Below, one piece after another: positions 1 through 7,799 of a stretch of 15,690 nt of DNA. Both the position numbers and the translations under genes were made by a program. Location of the stretch: assembly GCA_946482635.1 (NCBI GenBank), contig CAMLSG010000128.1, forward strand, positions 1-15,690, given 5' to 3'. Origin of the DNA: an uncultured Duganella sp. Its GTDB lineage: Bacteria; Pseudomonadota; Gammaproteobacteria; Burkholderiales; Burkholderiaceae. Positions within the stretch are counted from its first letter, which is position 1; every line of letters starts with the position of its first letter. Under the pieces are notes generated by a model, which saw only the letters and a program-made list of their open reading frames with translations, did not search any database and was not told the DNA's origin.

Positions 1-236
1 TGCAGGATGCTGGTCATGCTATGCCCGCCGCCGATCGAGCGGTAGACGAAGCGGTTGAAGGCCTTGTCCAGCGCCTTGAAATCCAGCTGCTCCTTGGTCA
101 TCAGGCTGGCCAGGTAATACAGCCCGATCGCGGTGCGGAAAAAGCCCGTGGACTCGCTGGCTGTCAGCCCGCAGCGGGTCACCGTCAGGATCTTCTCCTG
201 TAAAGCAGCGTCAAGTTTTGGATGGTGTGCTTGCAT
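1..236 (-). CDS. Hypothetical protein, N-terminal part only
   Basis: The reverse strand reads open from an ATG at 236 to the window edge, giving the first 78 residues. The protein starts MQAHHPKLDAAL and continues with a helical stretch containing TGFFRTAIGLYYLASLM and a segment rich in charged residues (KEQLDFKALDKAFNRFVYR), then a Gly/His/Ser stretch (GGGHSMTS). I do not recognise the family. There is no obvious signal peptide; the short hydrophobic part near residues 31–44 looks more like a buried helix than a clear membrane segment. Codon use is GC-rich at third positions like its neighbours, which supports real coding. It is transcribed divergently from the ABC transporter pair and shares the 226-base spacer with it. 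The C-terminus lies outside the window, so function stays open. Confidence 0.6.
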   Translation of the reverse strand, partial: MQAHHPKLDAALQEKILTVTRCGLTASESTGFFRTAIGLYYLASLMTKEQLDFKALDKAFNRFVYRSIGGGHSMTSIL

Positions 237-462
237 GTCAAAGGAACTATATAGCACTTTTGTCCAGATTTGTTCCTTGCGCGGGGGTATCAACCTTGTT
301 ACCCTTGAAACTTTAGTGCTAAACCAAGGCCGGCAGCGCACTTTTCGTTCCCCGGAATGTGCATCCTGGGGCGCAGAATGTGCGGGCTATCGCATACGGG
401 CAACCGATATGTCGCGCATTCAATACAATGCCATCATGTGAAAAGGGGTTAGCGGAGCCACC
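237..462. promoter_or_regulatory. Divergent intergenic region between the unknown gene and the ABC pair
   Basis: This spacer is visibly richer in A and T than the flanking genes, as expected for two divergent promoters. On the minus strand a TATATAGT box (revcomp of about 247–254) lies just upstream of the left gene and could be its -10. On the plus strand TTGTTA (296–301) and TTGAAA (305–310) are possible -35 elements, and TACAAT (424–429) is a possible -10, but none pair at good spacing. An imperfect dyad TTTAG-TG-CTAAA lies at 312–323. The plus-strand gene has a clear GGAG Shine–Dalgarno at 454–457, five bases before its ATG. Promoter positions are only guesses; that the region is regulatory is fairly safe. 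Confidence 0.45.
355..383. repeat. Short direct repeat GAATGTGC x2 upstream of the ABC pair
   Basis: GAATGTGC occurs at 355–362 and again at 376–383. The copies are exactly 21 bases apart, about two helical turns, so a protein could meet both on the same DNA face. The second copy is also flanked by CGCA and TGCG arms (372–375 and 381–384). The repeat is short, so chance is possible. Confidence 0.3.
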
Positions 463-1356
463 ATGCAATTGCGCATCAAGAATTTATCGAAGACCTATGC
501 CAATGGGGTCGTCGCGCTCGACAATGTGTCGCTGACCATCCCGTCCGGCATGTTCGGCCTGCTGGGCCCGAACGGCGCCGGCAAGTCGACCCTGATGCGT
601 ACCCTGGCCACCCTGCAGGAATGCGATTCCGGCTCGGTGTTCTTCGGCGACCTCGATGTGCTGGATGAAAAGGACGAAATCCGCCGCCTGCTCGGCTACC
701 TGCCGCAGGACTTTGGCGTCTATCCCAAGGTCACCGCCTATGAAATGCTGGATCACTTCGCGATCCTGAAAGGCTTGTCGAACCGTGCCCGCCGCCGCGA
801 AGTGGTCGACGGCCTGCTCCAGCAGACCAACCTGTTTGAAGTGCGCAACCAGCGCCTGGGCGGCTTCTCCGGCGGCATGCGCCAGCGTTTCGGCATCGCG
901 CAGGCCCTCTTGGGCGACCCGAAACTGATCATCGTTGACGAACCGACCGCCGGCCTGGACCCGCAGGAACGCGTGCGCTTCCACAACCTGCTGTCCGATA
1001 TCGGCGAAGACCGCACTGTGATCCTGTCGACCCACATCGTGTCCGACGTGGCCGACCTGTGCGCCAACATGGCCATCATCAACAAAGGCAAGCTGATGGT
1101 GGCCGGCGCCACCCAGCAACTGATCGATGACGTCAGCTGCAAGATCTGGGCGCGCTTCATCGACAAGAAGGAGCTGTCCTATTTCCAGCAGCGCCACGCC
1201 GTGATTTCGACCCGCCTGATGTCCGGCCGCACCCTGATCCACGTCTACAACGACGACGATCCGGGCGACGGCTTCGAGGAAGCACTGGGCGACCTGGAAG
1301 ACCTGTACTTCGCGACCATCCTCGGCCGCCACGACGTCAGCAAAGCCTGCGACTGA
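463..1356 (+). CDS. ABC transporter ATP-binding protein
   Basis: This 297-residue protein is a complete ABC ATPase. Visible motifs are Walker A GPNGAGKS (35–42), the Q-loop glutamine in [10 protein letters not shown] (Q82), the signature FSGGMRQ (135–141), Walker [14 protein letters not shown] with D159 and catalytic E160, and the switch histidine in STHIV (H191). The last ~75 residues form the C-terminal extension common in ATPases paired with ABC-2 type permeases. It should sit on the cytoplasmic face and power the membrane protein encoded 11 bases downstream. The ATG at 463 is supported by GGAG five bases upstream. ABC-2 systems are mostly exporters or membrane-remodelling machines; the substrate is not evident. 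There is no sign of degeneration. Confidence 0.95.
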   Translation: MQLRIKNLSKTYANGVVALDNVSLTIPSGMFGLLGPNGAGKSTLMRTLATLQECDSGSVFFGDLDVLDEKDEIRRLLGYLPQDFGVYPKVTAYEMLDHFAILKGLSNRARRREVVDGLLQQTNLFEVRNQRLGGFSGGMRQRFGIAQALLGDPKLIIVDEPTAGLDPQERVRFHNLLSDIGEDRTVILSTHIVSDVADLCANMAIINKGKLMVAGATQQLIDDVSCKIWARFIDKKELSYFQQRHAVISTRLMSGRTLIHVYNDDDPGDGFEEALGDLEDLYFATILGRHDVSKACD

Positions 1357-1367
1357 CCGGGGCCGCC

Positions 1368-4300
1368 ATGTTTGCCATCGCCCTTTTTGAAGCGAAGCAG
1401 CGCCTGAAGCTGTTCTCGACCTGGGTCTACTTCGGCATGTTCCTGCTGCTGGCCGTCCTGTGGATGGCCGCTGCCGGCGGCGTGTTCAAGGAAGCCATCG
1501 TCAGTTTCGGCGGCCGCGTGTTCATCAATGCGCCGCGCTCGATCATGCTGACCTCCTCCTTCCTCGGCTGCATGGGCGTGATCATCGTCGCCGCCATGAT
1601 GGGACGTTCGGTGCAGCAGGACTTCGAGTACGAAACACACCACTTCTTCTTCTCCGCCCCGATCCACAAATTCCAGTACATGCTGGGCCGCTTCCTCGGC
1701 GCCTGGCTGGTGCTGTGCGTGGTGTTTGCTTCGATCCCGCTGGGCGTGTGGCTTGGCACGCAAGTGCCGGGCATCGATCCCGAGCGCCTTGGCCCGTTCA
1801 ACCTGCTGCATTACCTGCTGCCTTACGCGCTGTCGCTGCTGCCCAACCTGTTCATCTTCGGCGCCATCTTCTTCGTGCTGGCGGCGCTGACGCGGCGCAT
1901 GCTGCCGGTGTACGTGTCCAGCGTGGTCATGCTGGTCGGCTATATCGTGGCGCCGGGACTGGCGCGCGACCTCGATTACAAGACGCTGGCGGCCCTGATC
2001 GACCCTTTCGGCACCACCGCCGTGATCCGCCTCACCGAATACTGGCCGATCGCCGAGCGCAATGTGCGGCTGGTGCTGCCGGAGGGCGTATTCCTGCTGA
2101 ACCGCGTCATCTGGTCCTCCTTTGCCCTGGTCGCGCTGCTGCTTGGCTACTGGCGCTTCCATTTCGTCAGCACGGTCGATAGCGGCGCCGCGGCGCGCAC
2201 CGACAGCGACGTGCCGGCCAGCCTGACCCAGGCTGCCGTCTCCACCAACGAAAAGCCGGACTTCAAGGCCCGCAGCCTTGGCCTGCTGCTGATGCGCTTC
2301 AGCTACCTGAACCTGCGCGAGACAACCAAGAACATCTACTTCTTCGTCATCGTGCTGGCCGGCGTGCTGACCATGTATGCAGGATCGCTGGACATGGGCT
2401 CGATGTACGGCACCGGCACCTACCCGGTCACCTACCTGGTGCTGGAAATGGTGACCAACACCTTCTCGCTGTTCATGCTGGTGGTGACCACCTTCTATGC
2501 CGGCGAAATGGTGTGGCGCGAACGCGAGCACCGCATGTCGCAGATGCTGGACGCGATGCCGGTGCCAAGCTGGCTGCCTATCCTGTCCAAGCTGTTTGGC
2601 CTGATCGGCGTGCAGGCGCTGCTTCTATTCATCGTGATGCTGGTCGGGATGTCGATCCAGCTGTTCCGCGGCTACTTCAACCTGCAGCCCGGCCTGTATT
2701 TCGAATGGCTGTTCACCGTGCAGCTTCCCGCCTGTGCACTGATCGCCGTGCTGGCGATTGCCACCCAGGTGCTGGTAAACCACAAATACGTGGCTTATTT
2801 CGTGATGATCGTCTACTACGTGGCCACGATCGCCTTCGCCACCCTGGGCCTGGATCATCCGCTGCTCATGTACGGCGTAACGCCTGAACTCCCCTACTCC
2901 GACATGAACGGCTTCGGCCACTTCATGGCGCGTGAACGCTGGTTCGAGCTGTATTGGGCCGGCGCAGCCGTGATGCTGATGGTACTGACCGTAGTGTTCT
3001 GGCCGCGCGGCACCAACGAAGAATGGCGCCAGCGCGTCAGCCTGGCGCGTCATGCGCTGACATTGCCGGTGCTGGGTGCATTCGGAATTGGCCTTGCGCT
3101 GTTCCTCGGCGCCGGCGGCGTACTGACCTACAGCCTGTGCGTGAGCAACTTCAAGACACACTACGGCCGCGACGCGCTGCGTGCCGATTACGAGCGCAAA
3201 TACAAGCAGGTACTGGAAGCTGCGCAGCCGCGCATCGTCGATGTGCGCCTTGGCCTGGACATGTATCCCGAACAGCGCACGCTGAAGGTGAAAGGCTGGT
3301 ACCAGCTCGAAAACAAGACCCGGCAGCCTATCAACACCATTTACGTGCAGCAGGATACCGATGCCGACCTGCAGCCCCTGCAGTTCGGCCGCAAGGCATT
3401 CCGCGTGCTGAACGATACGGAACTGGGCTTCTACAGCTATCGCCTGGAACAGCCGCTGCTGCCGGGCGAAAAGATCACGCTCGACTTCGTCCTGAGCTAC
3501 GAACCGAAGGGCATCTTCAACCTCGGCAAAACCACGCCGGTGATGAATAACGGCACCTTCTTCAACAACACGGTGCTGCCGCACATCGGTTACCAGCGCC
3601 ATGCCGAACTGACCGACCCGCGCGACCGCAAGAAGCACGGCTTGCCGGCGCAGGAACGCAAGTTGCCGCGCGACGATCCGAAAGGCCTGTCCAGCAACTA
3701 CCTCGGCGCCGATGCCGACTGGGTCGGCTTTGAGGCGACCTTGGGCACCTCGGGCGACCAGACTGCCGTGGCGCCGGGTTCGCTGGTCAAGGAGTGGCGC
3801 AAGAACGGCCGCCGCTACTTCCACTACAAGATGGAGCAGCCGATCCTGAATTTCTACGCCTTCCAGTCGGCCCGCTACGCGGTCAAGCACGACTGGTGGC
3901 AGGACGTGGGCATCGAGATCTACTACCAGCCGGGCCACGAATACAATCTGGACCGCATGGTCAAGGGCGTCAAGGATTCACTCGACTATTACACGCGCAA
4001 CTTCAGCCCATACCAGCACAAGATCGTGCGCATCGTGGAGTTCCCGCGCTACGAGCGCTACGCGCAATCGTTCCCGAACACCATTCCGTATTCGGAGGCG
4101 GTAGGCTTTATCGCGCGCGTGGATGACAAGAACCCGAAAGACATCGACTACCCCACCTACGTCACGGCGCACGAAGTGGCGCACCAGTGGTGGGCGCACC
4201 AGCTGGTGGGCGGGAATACGCGCGGCGCCACGGTACTGAGCGAAACCTTGGCCGAATATTCCGCGCTGATGGTGATGAAGAAGAGCTTCGGTCCGCAGCG

Positions 4301-4943
4301 CATGCGCCGCTTCCTGCGCTATGACCTGAACAAATACCTGTTCGGCCGTGCTACGGAAAACAAGAAAGAGCTGCCGCTGGCCGATAACGAAGACCAGGGC
4401 TACATCCACTACCACAAGGGCAGCCTGGCCATGTACCTGCTGGCCGACATCGTGGGCGAGGCCAAGGTCAATGAACTGCTGGCGGAACTGCTGCGCAAGT
4501 ATTCTTACCACGGCGATCCGTATCCCAGCGTAACGGTGCTGGTGGACGGTTTGCGCCGCATCGTGCCGCCTGACCAGGCTTACCTGGTCGATGACCTGTT
4601 CAATTCCATCGTCCTGTTCGACAACCGCATGGTTGCCGCCACCGCCGAAAAACGCGCGGACGGCAAGTACGACGTCACGCTGACCGTGCACGCCGCCAAG
4701 CTGCGCTCGGACGAACTGGGCGCGGAAAAAGAGATTCCAGTGCACGACCTGATCGAAATCGGCGTCGACGACAAGGATGGCAATGCCCTGCTGCGCGAAC
4801 GCAAGCTGGTCGACCGCAACGAATCGACCTTCAAGCTGGTGGTCAACGGCCGCCCGGCCAAGGCAGGCATTGATCCCGACAATAAACTGATCGACCGCAA
4901 GCCGGACGATAACCTGGGAAATGTGGAAATCACGTCGCGCTAA
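1368..4943 (+). CDS. ABC-2 permease fused to an M1-family aminopeptidase domain
   Basis: This is a 1191-residue fusion. Residues 1–270 form one ABC-2 type membrane half with about six hydrophobic segments (near 20–40, 58–79, 110–130, 148–174, 181–197, 245–262). Residues 300–600 form a second half with further segments, including a last helix near 568–590. The rest, from about 610, is a soluble M1 (gluzincin) peptidase region that should lie in the periplasm if the topology holds. The zinc motif is HEVAH (H935, E936, H939) with a third likely ligand E959 in LSETLAEY, and a Y-x-KG motif (Y1015) matches the M1 catalytic tyrosine region. Nineteen residues separate H939 and E959, against eighteen in classical M1 enzymes. 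The classical GAMEN motif is replaced by a stretch containing [10 protein letters not shown]. It probably works with the ATPase just upstream; coupling of transport to peptide trimming is inference. Substrate is unknown. Confidence 0.93.
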   Translation: MFAIALFEAKQRLKLFSTWVYFGMFLLLAVLWMAAAGGVFKEAIVSFGGRVFINAPRSIMLTSSFLGCMGVIIVAAMMGRSVQQDFEYETHHFFFSAPIHKFQYMLGRFLGAWLVLCVVFASIPLGVWLGTQVPGIDPERLGPFNLLHYLLPYALSLLPNLFIFGAIFFVLAALTRRMLPVYVSSVVMLVGYIVAPGLARDLDYKTLAALIDPFGTTAVIRLTEYWPIAERNVRLVLPEGVFLLNRVIWSSFALVALLLGYWRFHFVSTVDSGAAARTDSDVPASLTQAAVSTNEKPDFKARSLGLLLMRFSYLNLRETTKNIYFFVIVLAGVLTMYAGSLDMGSMYGTGTYPVTYLVLEMVTNTFSLFMLVVTTFYAGEMVWREREHRMSQMLDAMPVPSWLPILSKLFGLIGVQALLLFIVMLVGMSIQLFRGYFNLQPGLYFEWLFTVQLPACALIAVLAIATQVLVNHKYVAYFVMIVYYVATIAFATLGLDHPLLMYGVTPELPYSDMNGFGHFMARERWFELYWAGAAVMLMVLTVVFWPRGTNEEWRQRVSLARHALTLPVLGAFGIGLALFLGAGGVLTYSLCVSNFKTHYGRDALRADYERKYKQVLEAAQPRIVDVRLGLDMYPEQRTLKVKGWYQLENKTRQPINTIYVQQDTDADLQPLQFGRKAFRVLNDTELGFYSYRLEQPLLPGEKITLDFVLSYEPKGIFNLGKTTPVMNNGTFFNNTVLPHIGYQRHAELTDPRDRKKHGLPAQERKLPRDDPKGLSSNYLGADADWVGFEATLGTSGDQTAVAPGSLVKEWRKNGRRYFHYKMEQPILNFYAFQSARYAVKHDWWQDVGIEIYYQPGHEYNLDRMVKGVKDSLDYYTRNFSPYQHKIVRIVEFPRYERYAQSFPNTIPYSEAVGFIARVDDKNPKDIDYPTYVTAHEVAHQWWAHQLVGGNTRGATVLSETLAEYSALMVMKKSFGPQRMRRFLRYDLNKYLFGRATENKKELPLADNEDQGYIHYHKGSLAMYLLADIVGEAKVNELLAELLRKYSYHGDPYPSVTVLVDGLRRIVPPDQAYLVDDLFNSIVLFDNRMVAATAEKRADGKYDVTLTVHAAKLRSDELGAEKEIPVHDLIEIGVDDKDGNALLRERKLVDRNESTFKLVVNGRPAKAGIDPDNKLIDRKPDDNLGNVEITSR

Positions 4944-4970
4944 GGTGGCTTAACGGTTAGACAGCGCACT

Positions 4971-4997
4971 TTGCGCCGCGCCCATGCTTGCTAAGCT
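4971..4997 (+). promoter_or_regulatory. Candidate promoter for the DUF3597 operon
   Basis: An extended -10 of the form TGC-TAAGCT lies at 4989–4997, with a weak -35 (TTGCGC, 4971–4976) 15 bases upstream of the hexamer. It sits 27 bases before the start codon, between two genes, where a promoter would be expected. The -35 match is poor and the spacer short, so the extended -10 would have to carry recognition. Readthrough from the ABC gene is the alternative. Confidence 0.3.
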
Positions 4998-5014
4998 TTC
5001 CCCCAACTGAAAGC

Positions 5015-5018
5015 GAGG
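5015..5018 (+). promoter_or_regulatory. Shine–Dalgarno GAGG that fixes the DUF3597 gene start
   Basis: GAGG lies five bases before the ATG at 5024. It favours that start over the in-frame ATG at 4988, which has no such site and would add residues unlike the conserved MGILSKIF beginning. Confidence 0.65.
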
Positions 5019-5023
5019 CAATC

Positions 5024-5443
5024 ATGGGCATCCTGAGCAAGATTTTCCACAAGATTTTCCCGTCGTCGCATCAAGAGGCCGCCCCATCACCGGCCTCTGG
5101 TGCGCCCTCAACCGCCGCCAGCGGCCCCGCCGCAACGCCGGCGCCTATCCCGACCCAGCCGGCTCCAGCGCCAGCCGCTGCGGAACCGGTCGATGTCGAA
5201 GCCATCCTCAATGCCAAGGCCGCCCAGGCCGGCCAGCCGCTGAACTGGCGCACTTCGATTGTCGACCTGCTTAAGCTGCTGGACATCGACTCCAGCCTGC
5301 AGGCCCGCAAGGAGCTGGCGCACGAGCTGCACTACACCGGCGATACCGGCGATTCGGCGGCCATGAACATCTGGCTGCATAAGCAGGTCATGCACAAGCT
5401 GGAGGAAAACGGCGGCAAGGTGCCCGCTGAGCTGAAGGGGTAG
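5024..5443 (+). CDS. DUF3597 domain-containing protein
   Basis: The protein has 139 residues. It opens with MGILSKIFHKIFP, a short amphipathic helix, then a low-complexity linker rich in Ala, Pro and Ser (about 15–55), then a compact helical domain with PVDVEAILNAKA, LNWRTSIVDLLKLLDID, LQARKELAHELHY and a C-terminal helix near NIWLHKQVMHKLEENGG. I recognise this layout as the DUF3597 family, whose function is not established. There is no signal peptide or membrane segment, so a cytoplasmic location is likely; the N-terminal helix could touch a membrane. The start at ATG 5024 is chosen because of GAGG five bases upstream. The next gene follows after 9 bases, which suggests co-transcription with two other uncharacterised genes. 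Confidence 0.85.
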   Translation: MGILSKIFHKIFPSSHQEAAPSPASGAPSTAASGPAATPAPIPTQPAPAPAAAEPVDVEAILNAKAAQAGQPLNWRTSIVDLLKLLDIDSSLQARKELAHELHYTGDTGDSAAMNIWLHKQVMHKLEENGGKVPAELKG

Positions 5444-5452
5444 AATGGCCGG

Positions 5453-6145
5453 ATGAATTCCATCCGACGCGCGCTTGCCGGCGCCTTACTGGCAACTTGC
5501 ACCCTGCCGCTGCTGCCTGTGCACGCGGCCGATAAGACCTATGGCACCCATGGCATGGCCCTGTTCGGCGGGCAGGAAGGCTTGTACGCCTCCCACCTGC
5601 CGATGTTCCATGCCCCGCACGACTATCAGGTCATCCTGCAAGTCCACATTGCCGACCAGGCCACCGATGCCGCCCTGCGCACGCGCCTCGACGGCAAAGA
5701 CATGCTGTGGACCATCGACCCGGAGAAATTCGAACTGAGCACCCTGGCGCCGGAAGCCAAGGCGCCGCGCAAGGAATTCAAGGCCGACCTGGTACAGGGC
5801 CACTTTGAGCGCGGCGGCAGTACCCAGTACAAAGCTGCCACGGTAGTAATCGACAAGGTGCTGGTATTCCGCCAGCTGGACGACAAGCCGCGCAACGCCG
5901 GCATGGCGCGCTATATGCAGGTCGGCAGCGGCGCCCAGCGCTTCCTCGTCAAGGAAATCGACAGCCGCCCAGACTTCGACCATATCGTGGCTTACCACGC
6001 CGCTCCCGGCGCTCCGACCGCCCCGGTCCAGGTACGCAAATGGGGCATGAAGGCGGCCGGCAACGACGCCCTCGCAATGGCGCTGAAGGCCAATATGGCA
6101 GCCATCGGCGGCACCATCTACTTCGAAACCGGCGACCTCAAATGA
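5453..6145 (+). CDS. Secreted protein of unknown function with a conserved-looking His cluster
   Basis: The 230-residue product starts with a typical Sec signal peptide (NSIRRALAG, a hydrophobic core, then LLPVHA with likely cleavage after A25), so it should be periplasmic or exported. The mature N-terminus holds GTHGMALFGG followed by GLYASHLPMFHAPHDYQ, with histidines at 33, 48, 53 and 56 that could form a metal site. The rest is mixed alpha/beta sequence without membrane segments, including a basic stretch near VQVRKWGMKAAG. I do not know a function for this family; metal binding is only inferred from the histidines. It lies 9 bases after the DUF3597 gene, and its stop overlaps the next start by four bases (ATGA at 6142–6145), which points to translational coupling with the downstream gene. 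Confidence 0.85.
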   Translation: MNSIRRALAGALLATCTLPLLPVHAADKTYGTHGMALFGGQEGLYASHLPMFHAPHDYQVILQVHIADQATDAALRTRLDGKDMLWTIDPEKFELSTLAPEAKAPRKEFKADLVQGHFERGGSTQYKAATVVIDKVLVFRQLDDKPRNAGMARYMQVGSGAQRFLVKEIDSRPDFDHIVAYHAAPGAPTAPVQVRKWGMKAAGNDALAMALKANMAAIGGTIYFETGDLK

Positions 6146-6675
6146 GCGTGCCGCAGGCATACGAAGGGCTGTGGCGCCGCAAGGGCATCTGGCGCGCCAA
6201 CGGCAGCAGCGACCTGGTGACGCCGGTGTGGTGGTTCCAGGCCGCCGATTTCCATATCGACCTGCGCATTCCGGTCGACCGCAAGGCCACTACCGGCTTT
6301 GCGGGCACCACGGTGGTGGAAGGCGAGCGTTGCGAATGGCGCCCGGAAATCGCCTATCCTTTCGTCAGTCCCGAACTGGACGCCGGCTTCATGCGCTTCG
6401 ACAGCGAGGATGCCTTGCACGAGGCAGGCGTGGATGGGACGTACAAGGAAGACTGGTGGCGCGAAGCCGGCGGCCCGGTGAATGCCGGCCGCACCATGCT
6501 GGAAGACGGCCGCATCCAGTACGAAATCGCCTGCGGCGAATTCCTCGCCCGCGCAACGGGCAAGCCGCACAAGGCGGCCGAGATCACGATCTGGCGCTGC
6601 ACGCCTGCCGGCCTGTGGCGCGTCATCGCGTCCACCACGGCGGCACGCGAAAACGTGCTGGTCGAAACGCCTTAA
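6142..6675 (+). CDS. Small Trp-rich protein, possibly lipocalin-like, unknown function
   Basis: The product has 177 residues, no signal peptide and no membrane segment. It begins MSVPQAYEGLWRRKGIW and is rich in tryptophan, with a WW pair in TPVWWFQAADFHIDLRIP. The alternation of short hydrophobic strands and turns (FHIDLRIP, CEWRPEIAYPF, IQYEIACGEFL, EITIWRC, LWRVIAST) looks like a small beta-barrel of the lipocalin type. That fold is inference from pattern, not from a recognised motif. The ATG at 6142 overlaps the TGA of the secreted-protein gene, so the two are probably translated in tandem. At its 3' end the TAA (6673–6675) overlaps the stop of the convergent minus-strand gene in the shared bases TTAA. 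Codon use matches the neighbours. Confidence 0.82.
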   Translation: MSVPQAYEGLWRRKGIWRANGSSDLVTPVWWFQAADFHIDLRIPVDRKATTGFAGTTVVEGERCEWRPEIAYPFVSPELDAGFMRFDSEDALHEAGVDGTYKEDWWREAGGPVNAGRTMLEDGRIQYEIACGEFLARATGKPHKAAEITIWRCTPAGLWRVIASTTAARENVLVETP

Positions 6676-7787
6676 AGACTCAGCAGGCTGCCGCTGCGGA
6701 ACGGCTTGTTGCCGGCGATTTTGGCTACATTCATGCCGCGGATGACGTAGCGATGCGACAGGCGCGTGAACAGCACGCCGTCCACTTCCGCTTTCAGCTG
6801 CGTGGTGTCGCCGCTGACCGGGTCGAGCAGGTCGGCAATCACATCGCCGGCACGCACTGCATCGCCGACTTCCTTCAGGTAGACCAGCATGCCGGCATGC
6901 GGTGCATCGAGGCGCTGCGTGCCTTCCAGCGGAGTCGGCGCACAACCCTGCTCCGGCACTTTCACATCACCTGCATCGACGATGCCTCGCACGTGGAGGT
7001 AACCGATGATGGCATCGGCATCGCGCGCCGCCAGCTCATAGCTGACCGACACCTCGCCCCGCAGTTCGACTGTCGCCGCCATGCAGGCGGATGGAATCGG
7101 GTAGCCCGGGCCAAAGTGCCCTGCCAGGTCCCACCACAGGCGACTGCATGCTTCATCAAACGGTTCACCGCCCGCGCCAGCGGTATGCAGCACCGCGCAG
7201 GCGCCCATCAGGTTGGCCAGCGGCTGGGCCGTCTCGCACAGCGAGCTACCGACATACAGGTGCAGCTCGCCCTCGTTCTCGCAATGCAGGTCGAGGACGA
7301 TATCGGCGTCGATGGCCATTTCAAGCAGCGACTTCTTGAGCGTGGTGGCATCCGACGTGGGCTGCCACTGCCCGACCAGCTCGCGCAGGTGGCGGCGGAT
7401 GGTGCGCACATTGGCATCGGCATCGCTGCCCAGTTGCCCTTCCAGCCTGGCCTTGAGCTGCTCGAAATAATGCGGATAGCCGCGGTTGAAGTTGATGCCG
7501 TTGCTCAGGTCAAAGCGCCCGAACGGGCGCTCGTTGATGACTTGCGCCAGCCCGATCGGGTTGGCCGCCGGCACCAGGATCACCTCCCCCTTCACCTTGC
7601 CCGCCGCGTCCAGCGCCTGCAGCCGCTGACGCAGCTCGTGCGCCACCAGCATGGCCGGCACCTCATCGGCATGCAGCGCCGCCTGGATATAGGCCTTGGG
7701 GCCGCCCGGCTTGCCGAAGTGGTAGCTGGTCAGTTCGTAGTACACCGTGCCGTATGGCGCGGAGAGCGGATGTTTGATGGTTTCCAT
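6672..7787 (-). CDS. AstE/AspA family succinylglutamate desuccinylase/aspartoacylase-like zinc hydrolase
   Basis: This is a roughly 371-residue zinc enzyme of the M14-like AstE/AspA family, whose members remove acyl groups from N-acyl amino acids or act as carboxypeptidases. The zinc site is seen as ALHADE (family pattern HxxE; H39, E42) and the third ligand in VLDLHCENE (H168). PAANPIGLAQ and NFNRGYP fit the conserved substrate-binding region. The C-terminal ~100 residues form the usual beta-sandwich domain (HAGMLVYLKEVGDAVRAGD). No signal peptide is seen, so it is cytoplasmic. I prefer the ATG at 7787 because AGGA lies eight bases upstream; an ATG at 7796 would add three residues. It is the last gene of an operon with a transporter 10 bases upstream. 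The exact substrate is unknown, and astE itself is not claimed because no arginine-catabolism genes are nearby. Confidence 0.88.
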   Translation of the reverse strand: METIKHPLSAPYGTVYYELTSYHFGKPGGPKAYIQAALHADEVPAMLVAHELRQRLQALDAAGKVKGEVILVPAANPIGLAQVINERPFGRFDLSNGINFNRGYPHYFEQLKARLEGQLGSDADANVRTIRRHLRELVGQWQPTSDATTLKKSLLEMAIDADIVLDLHCENEGELHLYVGSSLCETAQPLANLMGACAVLHTAGAGGEPFDEACSRLWWDLAGHFGPGYPIPSACMAATVELRGEVSVSYELAARDADAIIGYLHVRGIVDAGDVKVPEQGCAPTPLEGTQRLDAPHAGMLVYLKEVGDAVRAGDVIADLLDPVSGDTTQLKAEVDGVLFTRLSHRYVIRGMNVAKIAGNKPFRSGSLLSL

Positions 7788-7795
7788 GTCTGCCA

Positions 7796-7799
7796 TCCT
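7796..7799 (-). promoter_or_regulatory. Shine–Dalgarno AGGA that favours the 7787 start
   Basis: On the minus strand AGGA lies eight bases before the ATG at 7787 and overlaps the stop of the transporter gene and the alternative ATG at 7796. The upstream ATG has no comparable site. Confidence 0.5.

Noticed and set aside
1245..2531. Long minus-strand frame (428 codons) opposite the ABC genes.
   Set aside because: Rich in His, Gln, Ala and Arg without any motif; a GC-driven shadow of the ATPase/permease genes.
2625..3938. Minus-strand frame of 437 codons inside the permease–peptidase gene.
   Set aside because: No family resemblance, and the plus-strand frame is continuous with recognisable membrane and peptidase parts.
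4988..5023. Upstream ATG for the DUF3597 gene adding 12 residues.
   Set aside because: No ribosome site precedes it, it overlaps the candidate promoter, and GAGG is well placed for the ATG at 5024.
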